Shown here: in pieces, positions 8,829-18,504 of the stretch | How the letters are laid out: the number at the start of each line of letters is the position of its first letter | Numbering within the stretch: the first letter of the stretch is position 1 | Notes under the pieces: generated by a model | What the model saw: the letters and a program-made list of their open reading frames with translations, nothing else | Told to the model about the DNA's origin: nothing | The model's database searches: none | Position numbers and translations under genes: made by a program | DNA from: Pseudomonas sp. BCA17 | GTDB taxonomy: Bacteria > Pseudomonadota > Gammaproteobacteria > Pseudomonadales > Pseudomonadaceae | DNA: 49,431 nucleotides | NCBI RefSeq assembly: GCF_004519405.1 | Contig: NZ_SGWI01000013.1 | Coordinates: 1-49,431 of the forward strand | Direction of reading: 5' to 3'

Positions 8829-10238
8829 TCATGCCTTGCGCCATGGCTTCAGCCACAGCCCCATGCCCAGCAACACCATGGTGCCTGCCAGGGTACTGAG
8901 CCCCAATTGCAGCCACACGCCTTCAATTGAAAACAGCATCAGCGCCGCCGCGCCCATGAGCAGCGCACTGAGGAGCCATTGCCGCGCCCAGGGCAGGGCT
9001 GCGAGCAATGCCTGGCGCTGCATCAGCAACAATGCGGTGCAAATCACTCCTGCCAGCGCCGCCAGCGGAATCCCCGCCAAGCCGAACATAAAGGGCAGGG
9101 CACCGAGCAACAGCACATTGACCAGGCTGCCGAGCAACTCACAACGCAGCGGCTGGCGCGTATCGCCGGCGGCGTAGGCATACCGGGCGAGCAGGGCGTT
9201 CCAGGCGCCGAACACCAACGGTACGGCGAACCACGCCAGCAGCAATGGCAACGGCGAATCCGCCGATTGCTTGGGCAACAGCAATGTCACCAGGCTCGGT
9301 GCCGCCGCCACCAGGCCGACACCCGCCGGTAACGTCAGCACGCTGGCGGTCTCCAGGCCGCGCTTGAGCAAGGCCAGGCGCTCATCGCCCTGGCGACGAC
9401 TCATCATGCCCAGCAGCACTTGGTTGAGGCTCATCAGCGCAATCAGCGGCAGGTTCATCAACTTGCGGGCCAGGTTGACCCAGGTCACCGCGCCTTCGCC
9501 GAGCAACGAGGCCACCAGTCGTTCGATCAACGCCAAGCCCTGGCTGGCGCCGTTGCTCAGTAGCAGCGGCCCGATGCGTTGGCCCAGTTCCCGTAACGGC
9601 GTGACGCTCAGGAGCCAGCGCCACGGCCGCCAGCCTTGGCGCCAGATCGACGGCAGCAAGGCCAGCGGCATCAACAGGCTACCGGCCAGGCAGGCCAAGG
9701 CCAGTGAGTGGGGTTGAGTCGCAGTGCCCGCCAGCGCCAGGTAAGTAACCGGTGGCAGGTTGAACAACAGCGAGCCCAGGCCCGCCAGTACAAAACGCTC
9801 GCTGGCCTGCAACGGGATACTGAATAGCGCATGCAGCATCAACCCCGGCACGCACCAAGCCACGATCTGCAAGTTGCTCGCCGCCAGCGTCGTAGCGCTG
9901 GCCGCCAACCCCGGGCCAAGCAACTGCACCAGCCAGGGGGCCAGTAGCGTCAGCAACAGGCTGGTCACCAGCGCAATCAGCAGCAATGCAGGGAACAACA
10001 CCGCCAACCAATCCAGGCGCTCACCGTCCTTGCGTTGCAAGTACAACGGCAACGCCGCAGCGCTCAACACTCCCCCGGCCAACGACATGCGCAGTGCTTC
10101 AGGCAAGAACAGCGCAATCAGGAACGCATCACTGCGTTCCCCGGCACCCCAGGCCGCGACCAGCAGCCACTCACGGGCGAACCCCAGGCACAGGCCCAGC
10201 AGGGTCGCCACGGTCAGCCAGACGGCGGAACCGAGCAT
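8829..10238 (-). CDS. pslK: PslK, MurJ/MviN-like lipid-linked oligosaccharide flippase
   Basis: A polytopic MOP-superfamily protein of 469 residues, very hydrophobic with about 13-14 membrane segments. The N-terminal GFAREWLLVAAWGAGERSDA and the EALRMSLAGGVLSAAALP stretch are typical of the MurJ/MviN branch. In the psl context it is expected to move the lipid-linked repeat unit from the cytoplasmic to the periplasmic leaflet (established for the family, inferred here). Two bases separate its start from the pslJ stop, so the genes are translationally close. The start is ATG at 10238. Confidence 0.88.
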   Translation of the reverse strand: MLGSAVWLTVATLLGLCLGFAREWLLVAAWGAGERSDAFLIALFLPEALRMSLAGGVLSAAALPLYLQRKDGERLDWLAVLFPALLLIALVTSLLLTLLAPWLVQLLGPGLAASATTLAASNLQIVAWCVPGLMLHALFSIPLQASERFVLAGLGSLLFNLPPVTYLALAGTATQPHSLALACLAGSLLMPLALLPSIWRQGWRPWRWLLSVTPLRELGQRIGPLLLSNGASQGLALIERLVASLLGEGAVTWVNLARKLMNLPLIALMSLNQVLLGMMSRRQGDERLALLKRGLETASVLTLPAGVGLVAAAPSLVTLLLPKQSADSPLPLLLAWFAVPLVFGAWNALLARYAYAAGDTRQPLRCELLGSLVNVLLLGALPFMFGLAGIPLAALAGVICTALLLMQRQALLAALPWARQWLLSALLMGAAALMLFSIEGVWLQLGLSTLAGTMVLLGMGLWLKPWRKA

Positions 10239-10240
10239 GC

Positions 10241-11674
10241 TTAAGACCGCGTGCCGTCAAGCAACGGTTTGCGGTACGCCACGGTCTTGACTTGCGGCAG
10301 GCGCGCCGGGAACAGGCGGCGTGCTTCCAGCACGTTGATACCCACCATCAGCCAGAACAGTGCCACCATCACCACGGCAAAACTGAAGTAGTGGTCAAAC
10401 AAACCGCTGACCAACGCTGACAGAATCCCCCCGGTGCTGCCCAGCCACAGCGCGTTGTCTTTGGTCAGGCGGATCGGGCCGGCTTCCGGGCGTGCTTCAC
10501 GCCACCAGCGCACGGTAACCGCCACAAACAGCAGCATGCCGACGATGCCGGTCTTGTAGATGAAGTTAAGCCACAGGTTCGAGATCCCCAGCAGGTGCGT
10601 GCCCGGTACGGGCGGATCGACCTTGAAGCCAATGCCGAACGGATACGCGGCCACCGCTTGCGGGAACATGCGGTATTCGTCGACGCGTACCTCGGTACTG
10701 GCGTTGCTCGACGAGAAGATAGTCGCCAGGCGGTCCTGCAACGGCGGGTAGGCCATCACCAGTGCCACGGTCAGCACCGCACCCACCATCAGCAGGCGGC
10801 CGGTGTACGGTACGCGGCGCGTGGCCATCCATATCAACACCAATGCCAGACTGACCATTGCCCCGCGGCTACTGGCCAGCAGCAGCGCCGCCGCCCCCAG
10901 GCACGCCACGCCCAGGCCCAGCGCACGCTTCCAGCCGCGCTCGGTCATGCCGAAGCAAAATGCCAGCGGCAGCAGCAAGGCCATGATCCCGCCGATGGCA
11001 TTGGGGTGCATCCACGGCGAGCCCATCCGCGAAGACATCGCCTCCAGGCCGAATTTCAACGTGTCGAAGTTGCCGTAATTGAGCAGCGCCAGGATCGGCG
11101 CAATCCCGGCCCCTGAGCGCGTGCGCACGAACACTGCGATGGACATCACCAGCATCGCCAGCGTGCCTGTCAGCAACGCCATGACCAGGGCCTCGCGGCG
11201 TTTTTGATCCACCAGCAACTTGGCGGTGAGGAACACCCCCGAAAGGTTCAGCAACCAGCGCAACCAGTTGGCCACGCCGCTGCTCTCGGCATGGATGCTG
11301 ACCTGGCCGACGATGAACGGGAATACGCTGAACAGCATCAGCCACAGCAGCATCTGGTCGGTAGGGCGGCGCGACAGGATCGGCGTATCCGGCAGGCGTG
11401 CCAGGAAGCTGTGCCACATCACGGCGCCCCAGGTCAGCGCCAGGATCGCTTCGCTCACCGTACTGCGTATCCCCAGGTTGATGGTCGAATAGGGCATGAA
11501 CGTCGCCACCAGCGCGAACAGCAACAGGCCCCAGAATGGAAACCGCAGGATGGTCACGGCCGCCGCAAGACCGACCACCGCCAAAAAGGCTTTGGCGGGT
11601 GACAGTGCCAGGGCCAACCCGCCAAACAGCAGGCCGAACAGAATCGCAACGAGGCTAGCCAGGTTTATTCTCAC
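10241..11674 (-). CDS. pslJ: PslJ, O-antigen ligase/polymerase-like membrane protein
   Basis: A 477-residue membrane protein with about 11-12 segments and a Wzy_C/O-antigen-ligase style large periplasmic loop (around RTRSGAGIAPILALLNYG to the second half). It is the probable Psl polymerase. I place the start at GTG 11674, whose GTGA overlaps the TGA of pslI by four bases. The longer frame to 11740 only adds 22 residues lying inside pslI. A conserved SSRGAM motif (about residues 266-271) is characteristic of the O-antigen ligase/polymerase superfamily. Function in Psl is inferred from position between pslI and pslK. Confidence 0.88.
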   Translation of the reverse strand: MRINLASLVAILFGLLFGGLALALSPAKAFLAVVGLAAAVTILRFPFWGLLLFALVATFMPYSTINLGIRSTVSEAILALTWGAVMWHSFLARLPDTPILSRRPTDQMLLWLMLFSVFPFIVGQVSIHAESSGVANWLRWLLNLSGVFLTAKLLVDQKRREALVMALLTGTLAMLVMSIAVFVRTRSGAGIAPILALLNYGNFDTLKFGLEAMSSRMGSPWMHPNAIGGIMALLLPLAFCFGMTERGWKRALGLGVACLGAAALLLASSRGAMVSLALVLIWMATRRVPYTGRLLMVGAVLTVALVMAYPPLQDRLATIFSSSNASTEVRVDEYRMFPQAVAAYPFGIGFKVDPPVPGTHLLGISNLWLNFIYKTGIVGMLLFVAVTVRWWREARPEAGPIRLTKDNALWLGSTGGILSALVSGLFDHYFSFAVVMVALFWLMVGINVLEARRLFPARLPQVKTVAYRKPLLDGTRS

Positions 11675-12774
11675 TTGAGTTCCTCGATCAGTTCGGCCAC
11701 GCGCCGGCGATAGGCGTGGTGGTTGAAACGCTCCGCCCAATGGCGACGTTGTTCGGGTGAGTCTTCATCGGGCTGATGGCTCAGGCTCACCATCAATGCG
11801 GTCAACGCCGCGCTGTCGGTGGGCGAAAAACGCGCTGCCGACGGTGGCGTGATTTCATCCAGCGAGGTACCGCTGGCCACGGCCACCGGGGTGCCGACGC
11901 TGAGGGCTTCGATCACCGGCAAACCAAAACCTTCGGCGTAGGACGGTTGCCACAGGCGCGATGCCTGCCGGTACAACCCATGTAACTGGGCATCCGACAC
12001 GCCGCTCAGCGCGCGAATGCCGGGCAGCGCGCGCTGCGCCTCGGGCAGATGGTCGAGGCTGCCCACGAGCACCAATTCCGGTACGGCGGGCGATTGCTGT
12101 CGGGCCTTCTGCCAGGCATCCACCAGGAACGGTACGTTCTTGCGCAACTCGCGAGTTCCCACCAGCAGCCAGTAGCGTTGCGGCAGTTGGTACGCGGTGA
12201 GGTCCGCCGGCAATTCGACGAACCCGTCGACCTGGTTGGGCAGCACGCGCACCTTGCCCGCCGCCTTGGGAAACAGGCGTACGGTTTCATCCGCGCTGTA
12301 CTGCGAGGGCGTCCACACCCGGTCGGCGCTCTGCACCGCGTAGGCAATCGATACGCGATCGCAGGCTTTGTAGATCAGCGCCTTCAGGCGGCTGGCGTGG
12401 TAGTTGTTCAAGGTGATCTGGAACAGGTCGTGCAACAGCACCACGGTACGCATGCCCTTGGGCTTGGGGGGCAATGGCAGGCCCATATTGAAAGTGCTGA
12501 TGTACAAATCGATGTGTTGCTCACGCAAGGCACGTGGCAGGAACCCTGCTTCGAAACGCAGGCGGTTCTGCGGCTGATGCATCGCGGTTTTCGCGCAGCC
12601 CCAGGCCGGGCAATGGGCCTGCAGGCGGGTTTGATCGCCCAGCGGCGCCACCGTAAAGCGCGCAAGCTCGATATCCGGCAGGCTGCGCAGCGCATCTTCC
12701 AGCGCATACACCTGGCGACTGATGCCCGATTGCGGCGAGGTGCCGACGGTGCGGTAATCCAGACCTACACGCAT
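11671..12774 (-). CDS. pslI: PslI, GT4-type glycosyltransferase
   Basis: Cytoplasmic glycosyltransferase of the GT-B fold (367 residues) expected to add one of the Psl repeat sugars. The N-terminal MRVGLDYRTVG...GISRQVYALE is the usual acceptor-side start of mannosyltransferases of the WbaZ kind. The C-terminal half has YAEGFGLPVIEALSVGTPVA, the EX7E nucleotide-sugar motif of GT4. Its ATG lies inside the end of pslH (10-base overlap) and its stop overlaps the start of pslJ, so it sits firmly within the operon. Whether it transfers mannose, rhamnose or glucose cannot be read from the sequence. Confidence 0.9.
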   Translation of the reverse strand: MRVGLDYRTVGTSPQSGISRQVYALEDALRSLPDIELARFTVAPLGDQTRLQAHCPAWGCAKTAMHQPQNRLRFEAGFLPRALREQHIDLYISTFNMGLPLPPKPKGMRTVVLLHDLFQITLNNYHASRLKALIYKACDRVSIAYAVQSADRVWTPSQYSADETVRLFPKAAGKVRVLPNQVDGFVELPADLTAYQLPQRYWLLVGTRELRKNVPFLVDAWQKARQQSPAVPELVLVGSLDHLPEAQRALPGIRALSGVSDAQLHGLYRQASRLWQPSYAEGFGLPVIEALSVGTPVAVASGTSLDEITPPSAARFSPTDSAALTALMVSLSHQPDEDSPEQRRHWAERFNHHAYRRRVAELIEELK

Positions 12775-13982
12775 GCGGGCTCCTTTTGATTGAGCGGCGA
12801 AAGCGTCGCGTATACCTGCTCCAACTGGCTGGCGGCAACACTCCAGTCATGGGCGCGTCGTGCGTAGGCGCGGCCGGCCTCGCCCATGGGCACTGCCGCC
12901 TCGGGAGATCGCAGCAGGCGCACCACTGCGTCCGCCAAACCGATGGCCGTCTGGCCGCCCAGGTAATCCATACCTTCGACCAGGTCCAGGCCCGATACCC
13001 CTTGTTCGGTACTGGCCAGCGGCAGCCCCGCAGCCAGGGCTTCGAGCACTTTGAGCTTGGAGCCGCCGCCATGCCGCAACGGGGCCAGGAACACCGAGCA
13101 ACTCGATTGCAGCGCCAACAGGTTCGGCACAAACCCTTGCCACTCGATACGCGGGTCCTGCCAGCGTTCGCGCCAGCTGTCGGGCATGCCGAAACCGCAC
13201 ACGCTCATGCGCGCATCCGGGCACTGCTCCCAGACCTTGGGCAGGATTTCATCCAGCGCCCACTCAATGGCGTCCACATTGGGGGCGTATTCATAGTTGC
13301 CGAGGAACAGCACACGGCGGGCCGCCGGGTCAGGGCGAGCGCCGGCGAAATGATCGCAATCCACGCCGTTGACCACCACGGGCACCGGCTTGCCGGCGAT
13401 TTTCTCCAGCACCTGCGCGTCGCTGGCAGTGACTGCCACCACCTGGGCGGCCTGGCGCATGACGCGTCGCTCCCAGCGGCGGTAGCGCCATTGGTCGTAG
13501 TGAATGAACGGCAGCGCCCAGCGCGGCAGGCGATCGTACGTGGCGGCGCCGAGCGCCGATTCCACGTTGTGCTCGGTCAGCACAAAGGGTTGGGATTTTC
13601 GCGCCAGGGCATCTTCATAGGGTTGAAAGGTATAGGAATGCTCGATCTGCACCACGTCCCAATGTTCATCGAGTAACGGGTTGAAGACGTCCTGCAGCGC
13701 ACCTGACAGGCCATTGACACTGGCCAGCAGCGGGTAGGGGGCCACCAGCCCGGCCACCAGGGTTTTCGCGCTGCGCAACGGGCGGCGCGGCAGGATGATC
13801 AACTGTTCCAGGAAGGCTTCCAGCACCTGGCGATCGGTCAGCGACACGGGGTGCTTGTCATGCAGCAGCAGCGTGATTCTGTGCCCGCGCGCAGCCAGGC
13901 TGCGCAGCAAGTGGAACTGGCGCGTCTTGCCGCCGCTGGTGGCGGGCCAGGGCGAGTAGGGCAGTATCCATAAAATGCGCAT
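12765..13982 (-). CDS. pslH: PslH, GT4-type glycosyltransferase
   Basis: A GT-B glycosyltransferase of 405 residues. The N-terminal MRILWILPYSPWPATSGGKT with its glycine-rich loop, HNVES in the linker, and the C-terminal RHGGGSKLKVLEALAAGLPL (EX7E region variant with HGGGS binding the nucleotide) mark the GT4 family. The start used is ATG 13982. An in-frame ATG at 14000 overlapping the pslG stop codon is the alternative and would add six residues. By order it is pslH, expected to work on the lipid-linked Psl repeat at the cytoplasmic face. The acceptor and sugar are inferred only. Confidence 0.9.
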   Translation of the reverse strand: MRILWILPYSPWPATSGGKTRQFHLLRSLAARGHRITLLLHDKHPVSLTDRQVLEAFLEQLIILPRRPLRSAKTLVAGLVAPYPLLASVNGLSGALQDVFNPLLDEHWDVVQIEHSYTFQPYEDALARKSQPFVLTEHNVESALGAATYDRLPRWALPFIHYDQWRYRRWERRVMRQAAQVVAVTASDAQVLEKIAGKPVPVVVNGVDCDHFAGARPDPAARRVLFLGNYEYAPNVDAIEWALDEILPKVWEQCPDARMSVCGFGMPDSWRERWQDPRIEWQGFVPNLLALQSSCSVFLAPLRHGGGSKLKVLEALAAGLPLASTEQGVSGLDLVEGMDYLGGQTAIGLADAVVRLLRSPEAAVPMGEAGRAYARRAHDWSVAASQLEQVYATLSPLNQKEPACV

Positions 13983-13990
13983 GACGGGCT

Positions 13991-15319
13991 TCAATCCCAT
14001 AACAGAATTTGCAGGTTTGACTTGACCGGTACGGTCAACCCATTGGTGCCGCTCACCGGGGTTTGCGTGCCGCGCAGCGGGTCGTACAGGGTGGCGCTGG
14101 TCAGGTTCGGCAGGTGGGCGTTGCCGCCCTGGGCCGACCAGAAAAACCACAGTTTATGGCCGTCGGCGCGGGTCCAGCCGATGCTGAACAGGCCGTCGGG
14201 TAATTGATCGGCGGTGGGCGGATCGCCGGGGGTAAGTTGCGGGCCGCTCACATCGAGAAAGTTTTTCAGCGCCGTGTAGGACGGCTTGGGGTTGGCATTG
14301 ATATCGAGCAAGCCGTAGGACTGGTCGCGCACGCTGGCGCGCTGGTCGAGATCGCTGAGGGTGAACAGGAAGATCTTGTCAAAATCCATCGCGCTCATCA
14401 GCGCCAGGCGGCGTACCACATAGTCAGCCTGGTCCTGTTGGGTGATGATGTCCTGCGCCTCTTTGGGCCCACGGTAACTCGACCAGCCCCACTCAGTGCT
14501 CCACAAGGTTTGCACGCCGCTGGCGCGCAGGGACTGGTTGAGTGCGCTGGTCTTGGCGACAAAGTCGAGTTTGGCCGGGTCATTGCCCTCAGGCAGTTGG
14601 GTGTAGGGGTGATAGGACATGACGGTGTTGAGGCTGTGCACTCCCAAGGTGCTGAGGGCGCCGAGCATGGTCTGGCCGTTGGGCATTTCGCTGAGGAAGG
14701 CCATGCCGGCCGCGACCACGGGTTTGTTCGGGTTGACCGTGCGCAGGGCGTTGGTGGTCGTCGTCAACAGGGTTAAATAGCCTGCCGGGTCGGCCACCGG
14801 GCGCCAGAAACCGAGCAGGTTGGGCTCGTTCCATACTTGCCAGGCGTCGACGCTGGGGTAGCGCTGGGCCAATAGCGCCATGCGGTTGGCGAATACGTTC
14901 GGGTCTTTGGGCGGATACTGGTCCTGATACGGCGCACCGGCCGGCGCAGTGGTGGCGAAGGGCGCCGAGCCCACCAGGTAGAGCACCGATTTGAGTTGGT
15001 TGGTTTGCAGGTTGCCGACCAGTTGGTCCAGGGTCGCAACCTGGTACCGGCCTTCGGCGGGTTCCAACTGGTCCCAGTGCAGGTCCAGGCGCACCCATTG
15101 CAAGCCCAAGGCCTTGAGTTTGTCGATCTGCAGTTGATACAGCGTCGGGCTGAACCACAGGAACTGCGCATTCACCCCCAGGAAGTCCTTCCACACCAGC
15201 ACTTTGTTGCCCTTGAGCACATGGCTCTCGGCATCGGCCTGGCGGCCCCACATAAACGCGGTCAGGCCGAGGGCGGCAATTACAACCAGGGTAGCGAACC
15301 AAGTCCGTTTATTCGCCAT
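13991..15319 (-). CDS. pslG: PslG, GH39-like endoglycosidase
   Basis: A 442-residue membrane-anchored periplasmic glycoside hydrolase of the PslG/GH39 type that cleaves Psl chains. It has one N-terminal membrane segment (about 7-23) followed by a TIM barrel. Counting from ATG 15319, the acid/base Glu165 lies in QVWNEPN and the nucleophile Glu276 in STEWGW. These are the residue numbers I recall for P. aeruginosa PslG, which supports this start over the ATG at 15346. AGGAG lies 6 bases upstream of 15319. It overlaps pslF by 11 bases. The family role in shaping biofilm matrix is established. Here it is inferred from conservation and context. Confidence 0.92.
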   Translation of the reverse strand: MANKRTWFATLVVIAALGLTAFMWGRQADAESHVLKGNKVLVWKDFLGVNAQFLWFSPTLYQLQIDKLKALGLQWVRLDLHWDQLEPAEGRYQVATLDQLVGNLQTNQLKSVLYLVGSAPFATTAPAGAPYQDQYPPKDPNVFANRMALLAQRYPSVDAWQVWNEPNLLGFWRPVADPAGYLTLLTTTTNALRTVNPNKPVVAAGMAFLSEMPNGQTMLGALSTLGVHSLNTVMSYHPYTQLPEGNDPAKLDFVAKTSALNQSLRASGVQTLWSTEWGWSSYRGPKEAQDIITQQDQADYVVRRLALMSAMDFDKIFLFTLSDLDQRASVRDQSYGLLDINANPKPSYTALKNFLDVSGPQLTPGDPPTADQLPDGLFSIGWTRADGHKLWFFWSAQGGNAHLPNLTSATLYDPLRGTQTPVSGTNGLTVPVKSNLQILLWD

Positions 15320-16499
15320 AAGGTGCTCCTGCAATGGCTTGTTCAAAAAGCTGCTTGAACTTCTGCGCGGTCAGCGGCCATAGGCGTGCACGGCCGATTG
15401 CCCCGGCGCGTTCGGCCCAGTCCCCGGCCAGCGTCGGCCTGTTCGCCAGGCGCATCAGCTGTTCGCTCAATGCGGCCACATCACCCTGGGGATAGATCAA
15501 GCCATTGCCGCTGGCGACCTCTTCAGCGAATGCGCGCGCATCCGAGGTAATCGCCCCGCGCCCGCACGCGGCGGCCCAGGACAACGCGCCGCTGGTGCCG
15601 CGCTGGCGGCCCAGCAGGCCAAGTTTTTTCGATTCGCGATAAGGCAGCACCATCACATGGTGCGCCTGGATGGTCTGGGCAATCTCGCTGGCCGGCAGAT
15701 TCAGCCGCCAGTCGATGGAGCCCGCCAGGCCGAGGTCGGCGATCTGGCTGTTCAACTGCTCCAGGTAGTTGCCGCCTGTGCCGAACGCCATTTCGGCGGC
15801 AGTGCCACCGGCCAGGGTCAGGCGCACACGGTCACGCAAGTGGGGAGCTTGCTTGAAGACGGCGGCCAGGGCCTGCAACAGGTCTTCAATGCCTTTGCCA
15901 CGGTAGATAAAACCGAAATACAGCAGGTGCAGTGTGTCCAACGACGGCAGTGCTGCCGGCGCAATCGCCAGGTTGGCGTGGTTGATGACGGCCACTTTGC
16001 CGGCGGGTAAGCGCATGCGCTCGCTCAGGCAATCGGCACCCAGGCGGGTGAGGGTGATCAGCCGGGTCAGGTCCTGGGCCACGCTGCGCTCTTCACGCAA
16101 GGTCAGCGGGTCGGCCAGCACCACCGCCGCCTGGGGCAGTGGGCTGGGCAAACGTTCCAACAGGTTCAACGGGAAGGGCAGGTGCTCCCGGCGCCAGACG
16201 ATGCGCTCCGGGTCATGCACGGTCGCGGTCAGCGGCAGCTTGGGGAACGCCTTGCGCAACTCGCGCAACGCCAGGAATTCGCCCAATCGCCCACCGCCCA
16301 GTTCGGCGTGGACCAGGTCCACACCTTGCCAGTCGAATGCGGCGATGGCGTGCCCGATGGCAACACTGTTGCCCTCCACGCCACTCAACGGTGTCACCAC
16401 CGTCACCCCCAGTTGCTCCAGTGCCGTCTTGAAATGGTTCGCGTAGTCGGCGATCCCGTTCTTCTCCGGCGGCAAGGGCGCAAGCAGGGCGATCCGCAT
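15309..16499 (-). CDS. pslF: PslF, GT4-type glycosyltransferase
   Basis: A 396-residue GT-B glycosyltransferase. MRIALLAPLPPEKNGIADYA at the N-terminus is the family's acceptor-domain opening (glycine loop with NGIADY). HLLYFGFIYRGKGIEDLLQA in the middle is the donor-domain strand and helix seen in GT4 enzymes. The C-terminal GTSGALSWAAACGRGAITSD replaces the typical EX7E with a variant. It starts by a TGATG overlap with pslE, giving tight translational coupling. By order it is pslF. Sugar specificity is not visible. Confidence 0.9.
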   Translation of the reverse strand: MRIALLAPLPPEKNGIADYANHFKTALEQLGVTVVTPLSGVEGNSVAIGHAIAAFDWQGVDLVHAELGGGRLGEFLALRELRKAFPKLPLTATVHDPERIVWRREHLPFPLNLLERLPSPLPQAAVVLADPLTLREERSVAQDLTRLITLTRLGADCLSERMRLPAGKVAVINHANLAIAPAALPSLDTLHLLYFGFIYRGKGIEDLLQALAAVFKQAPHLRDRVRLTLAGGTAAEMAFGTGGNYLEQLNSQIADLGLAGSIDWRLNLPASEIAQTIQAHHVMVLPYRESKKLGLLGRQRGTSGALSWAAACGRGAITSDARAFAEEVASGNGLIYPQGDVAALSEQLMRLANRPTLAGDWAERAGAIGRARLWPLTAQKFKQLFEQAIAGAPYGE

Positions 16500-18490
16500 C
16501 AGAACGCCCCCCGGTATTTGGCGATGTTCTGCAGCACCTTGGCCGGTACTTCGAACTTACGCCGGTTGATGATGATGCCGTCCACTTTGCCAAACGCGGT
16601 GTTGAGGATCGACAGGGCGTGTTCCACCACGGGCACCGTGCTCTTTTGCGCTTCCACCACCAGCGCGATCATGTCGGCGCGGCGCAGCGTGACGAACGCA
16701 TCGCGGTTATCCAGCAAGGCCGAAGCATCCAGCAGCACCACCTCGCCCGGCGCCGCCGGGGCCGTACCGCCGACCCGCACGCTGATGCCGTTCTCTTGCA
16801 GCAATTGACGCAATTGCTCCACGACAAAGGTCACCCCTTCACCGTGGCGCGCCGAGGTCAGCCCCAGGGTCATGCCTTGTTCGGCGATGCGGTCCAGTTG
16901 CAGCAGACCGTACAGCCGGTAAATGCTCGCATTGAACGCGTTGGTGCCTTGCGCGGTGCTGCTGTCCAGCTCCGGCAGGGTGGTCCACAGCGGCAGGCCG
17001 AATTTGCGTTCCACTAGGCCGCCGTCGTGAATGCGCTGGTCCAGCAGGTAGCACAGGTAGACCACCAACAGGCCGACGACGATGGCAAACGGGATCGCCA
17101 ACATCAGCATCACCAGGGTTTTCGGAAAGACGCGGCCCGGGTTCAGGGTAGCTTCTTCGATCACCGCAATGTTGCTGATCTGGCTGTTATCCAGCTCACG
17201 GTCGATGCGCGATTTTTCCAGGTTATCCACATACAGCGCATAGTTGCGCTCGGTGGCACTCAACTCGCGGGAAAGGCGCGCCAGCTCCGGTTCGATCTCC
17301 AGGGCTTGCTTGCGCTGGGCTTCGAGGTTGACCAGTTGCTTCTGCTGCTGAACCAGTTGGGTACGCAGCGCCAGGTTGTTGCTCGACTCGTCCAGCAGCA
17401 CGCGCTGCAAGTGGATTTCCAAGGTGTTCGGTGCACGGTTTTCCGAGCTTTGCACCGTGTTGCTTTCATTCGCGACCTGGGCCTGCATGGCCAGGATCGA
17501 CGCGTCCAGCGCTTTGACCGGCGGTGCGTTGTCGGTGTAGGTGCGCATCATGTCGGCCTTTTCCAGCAGCTTCTGGTTGAGCAGGCGACGCAAATCCTGC
17601 TGCTGCGGGTTCAGGGCGATCTGGCGAACCGTGGTCACTTCCTTGGGCTGGGTCTTGAGCTGGTTGCGGGTGCTCTCGAGGGCGCTGTCGGAAGAGGCGA
17701 TCAGGCGGGTGGTGTTGAAGGTCTCGCCGCGCAGCACGTTGATGCGCTCGGACAAGTCCTCCAGGCGGTCGGTGATGCTCGCCGCGCCGATCTCATTGAG
17801 GTGCGTGAGGATCTGTTGTTTATAGCTCTTGATCTCGGTTGCACTGGTGTTTACCTGGCCCTCATAGAACGCGTACAGGCTCTTGCGGCCCAGGGCCTGG
17901 GTGCGTTCGCTGATGTAGGTCTCCACCCAGTCCTTGACCACCATCTGGGCAACCTCGGGGTCGCCCCAACGGAAACTGATGTCCATCACCGTGGAGCCGG
18001 CGGCGTGGCTCACCTCGAAGTTTTTCTCCAGGCTGGCGGCCAAACGTTCCACCGGCGTGGTTTTTTCGAGGATGCCGACGGTTTCCAGCACTACGCGCAC
18101 GCCGTCGAATACCGCACCGATGCCGTTCTTGACGTAGTACTTGGTGCGCTTCCAGAAGCCTTCCGGCGGCGGCGCATTTTCAATCACTTCCAGGTAGTGC
18201 TCGGCCACCGTGCGCACGATCGGGCGCCCGGTCAGCAAGCGCTCCTCGTCGACAATCGGGTCGCGCTGGGTGCTGGGCATCACCAGCGCCTGGCGGTTGC
18301 TGATTTCGATCGGCAAGGTTGAGTCGCGCCCCGGCTTGACCAACAGGCGCGCGGTGGACTCGTACTTGGCCGGCAGCAGGAAGGCCCCCAGTAAGATGAT
18401 GACCAGCGCCGCAATGGCCGCCAGCTTGAACTCATGCCTGAAGATGAAGAACAGGCGCAGAAGATCCCGAAAAGAACGGATCTCGATCAT
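16499..18490 (-). CDS. pslE: PslE, Wzz/PCP-type chain-length and export protein with degenerate kinase domain
   Basis: Inner-membrane polysaccharide co-polymerase of 663 residues. A Wzz segment begins at the N-terminus with the first membrane helix at about 23-42 and ends with the second near 470-495. A long coiled coil (about 200-450) lies between them in the periplasm. The C-terminal domain resembles the cytoplasmic tyrosine autokinase of Wzc, but the P-loop position reads TSARHGEGVTF with no GKS/GKT, so ATP binding is probably lost. With PslD it should form the trans-envelope export channel. It begins 14 bases after pslD with an AGGAGCGAC ribosome site and ends in the pslF start codon. Confidence 0.92.
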   Translation of the reverse strand: MIEIRSFRDLLRLFFIFRHEFKLAAIAALVIILLGAFLLPAKYESTARLLVKPGRDSTLPIEISNRQALVMPSTQRDPIVDEERLLTGRPIVRTVAEHYLEVIENAPPPEGFWKRTKYYVKNGIGAVFDGVRVVLETVGILEKTTPVERLAASLEKNFEVSHAAGSTVMDISFRWGDPEVAQMVVKDWVETYISERTQALGRKSLYAFYEGQVNTSATEIKSYKQQILTHLNEIGAASITDRLEDLSERINVLRGETFNTTRLIASSDSALESTRNQLKTQPKEVTTVRQIALNPQQQDLRRLLNQKLLEKADMMRTYTDNAPPVKALDASILAMQAQVANESNTVQSSENRAPNTLEIHLQRVLLDESSNNLALRTQLVQQQKQLVNLEAQRKQALEIEPELARLSRELSATERNYALYVDNLEKSRIDRELDNSQISNIAVIEEATLNPGRVFPKTLVMLMLAIPFAIVVGLLVVYLCYLLDQRIHDGGLVERKFGLPLWTTLPELDSSTAQGTNAFNASIYRLYGLLQLDRIAEQGMTLGLTSARHGEGVTFVVEQLRQLLQENGISVRVGGTAPAAPGEVVLLDASALLDNRDAFVTLRRADMIALVVEAQKSTVPVVEHALSILNTAFGKVDGIIINRRKFEVPAKVLQNIAKYRGAF

Positions 18491-18504
18491 GGGATGTCGC
18501 TCCT

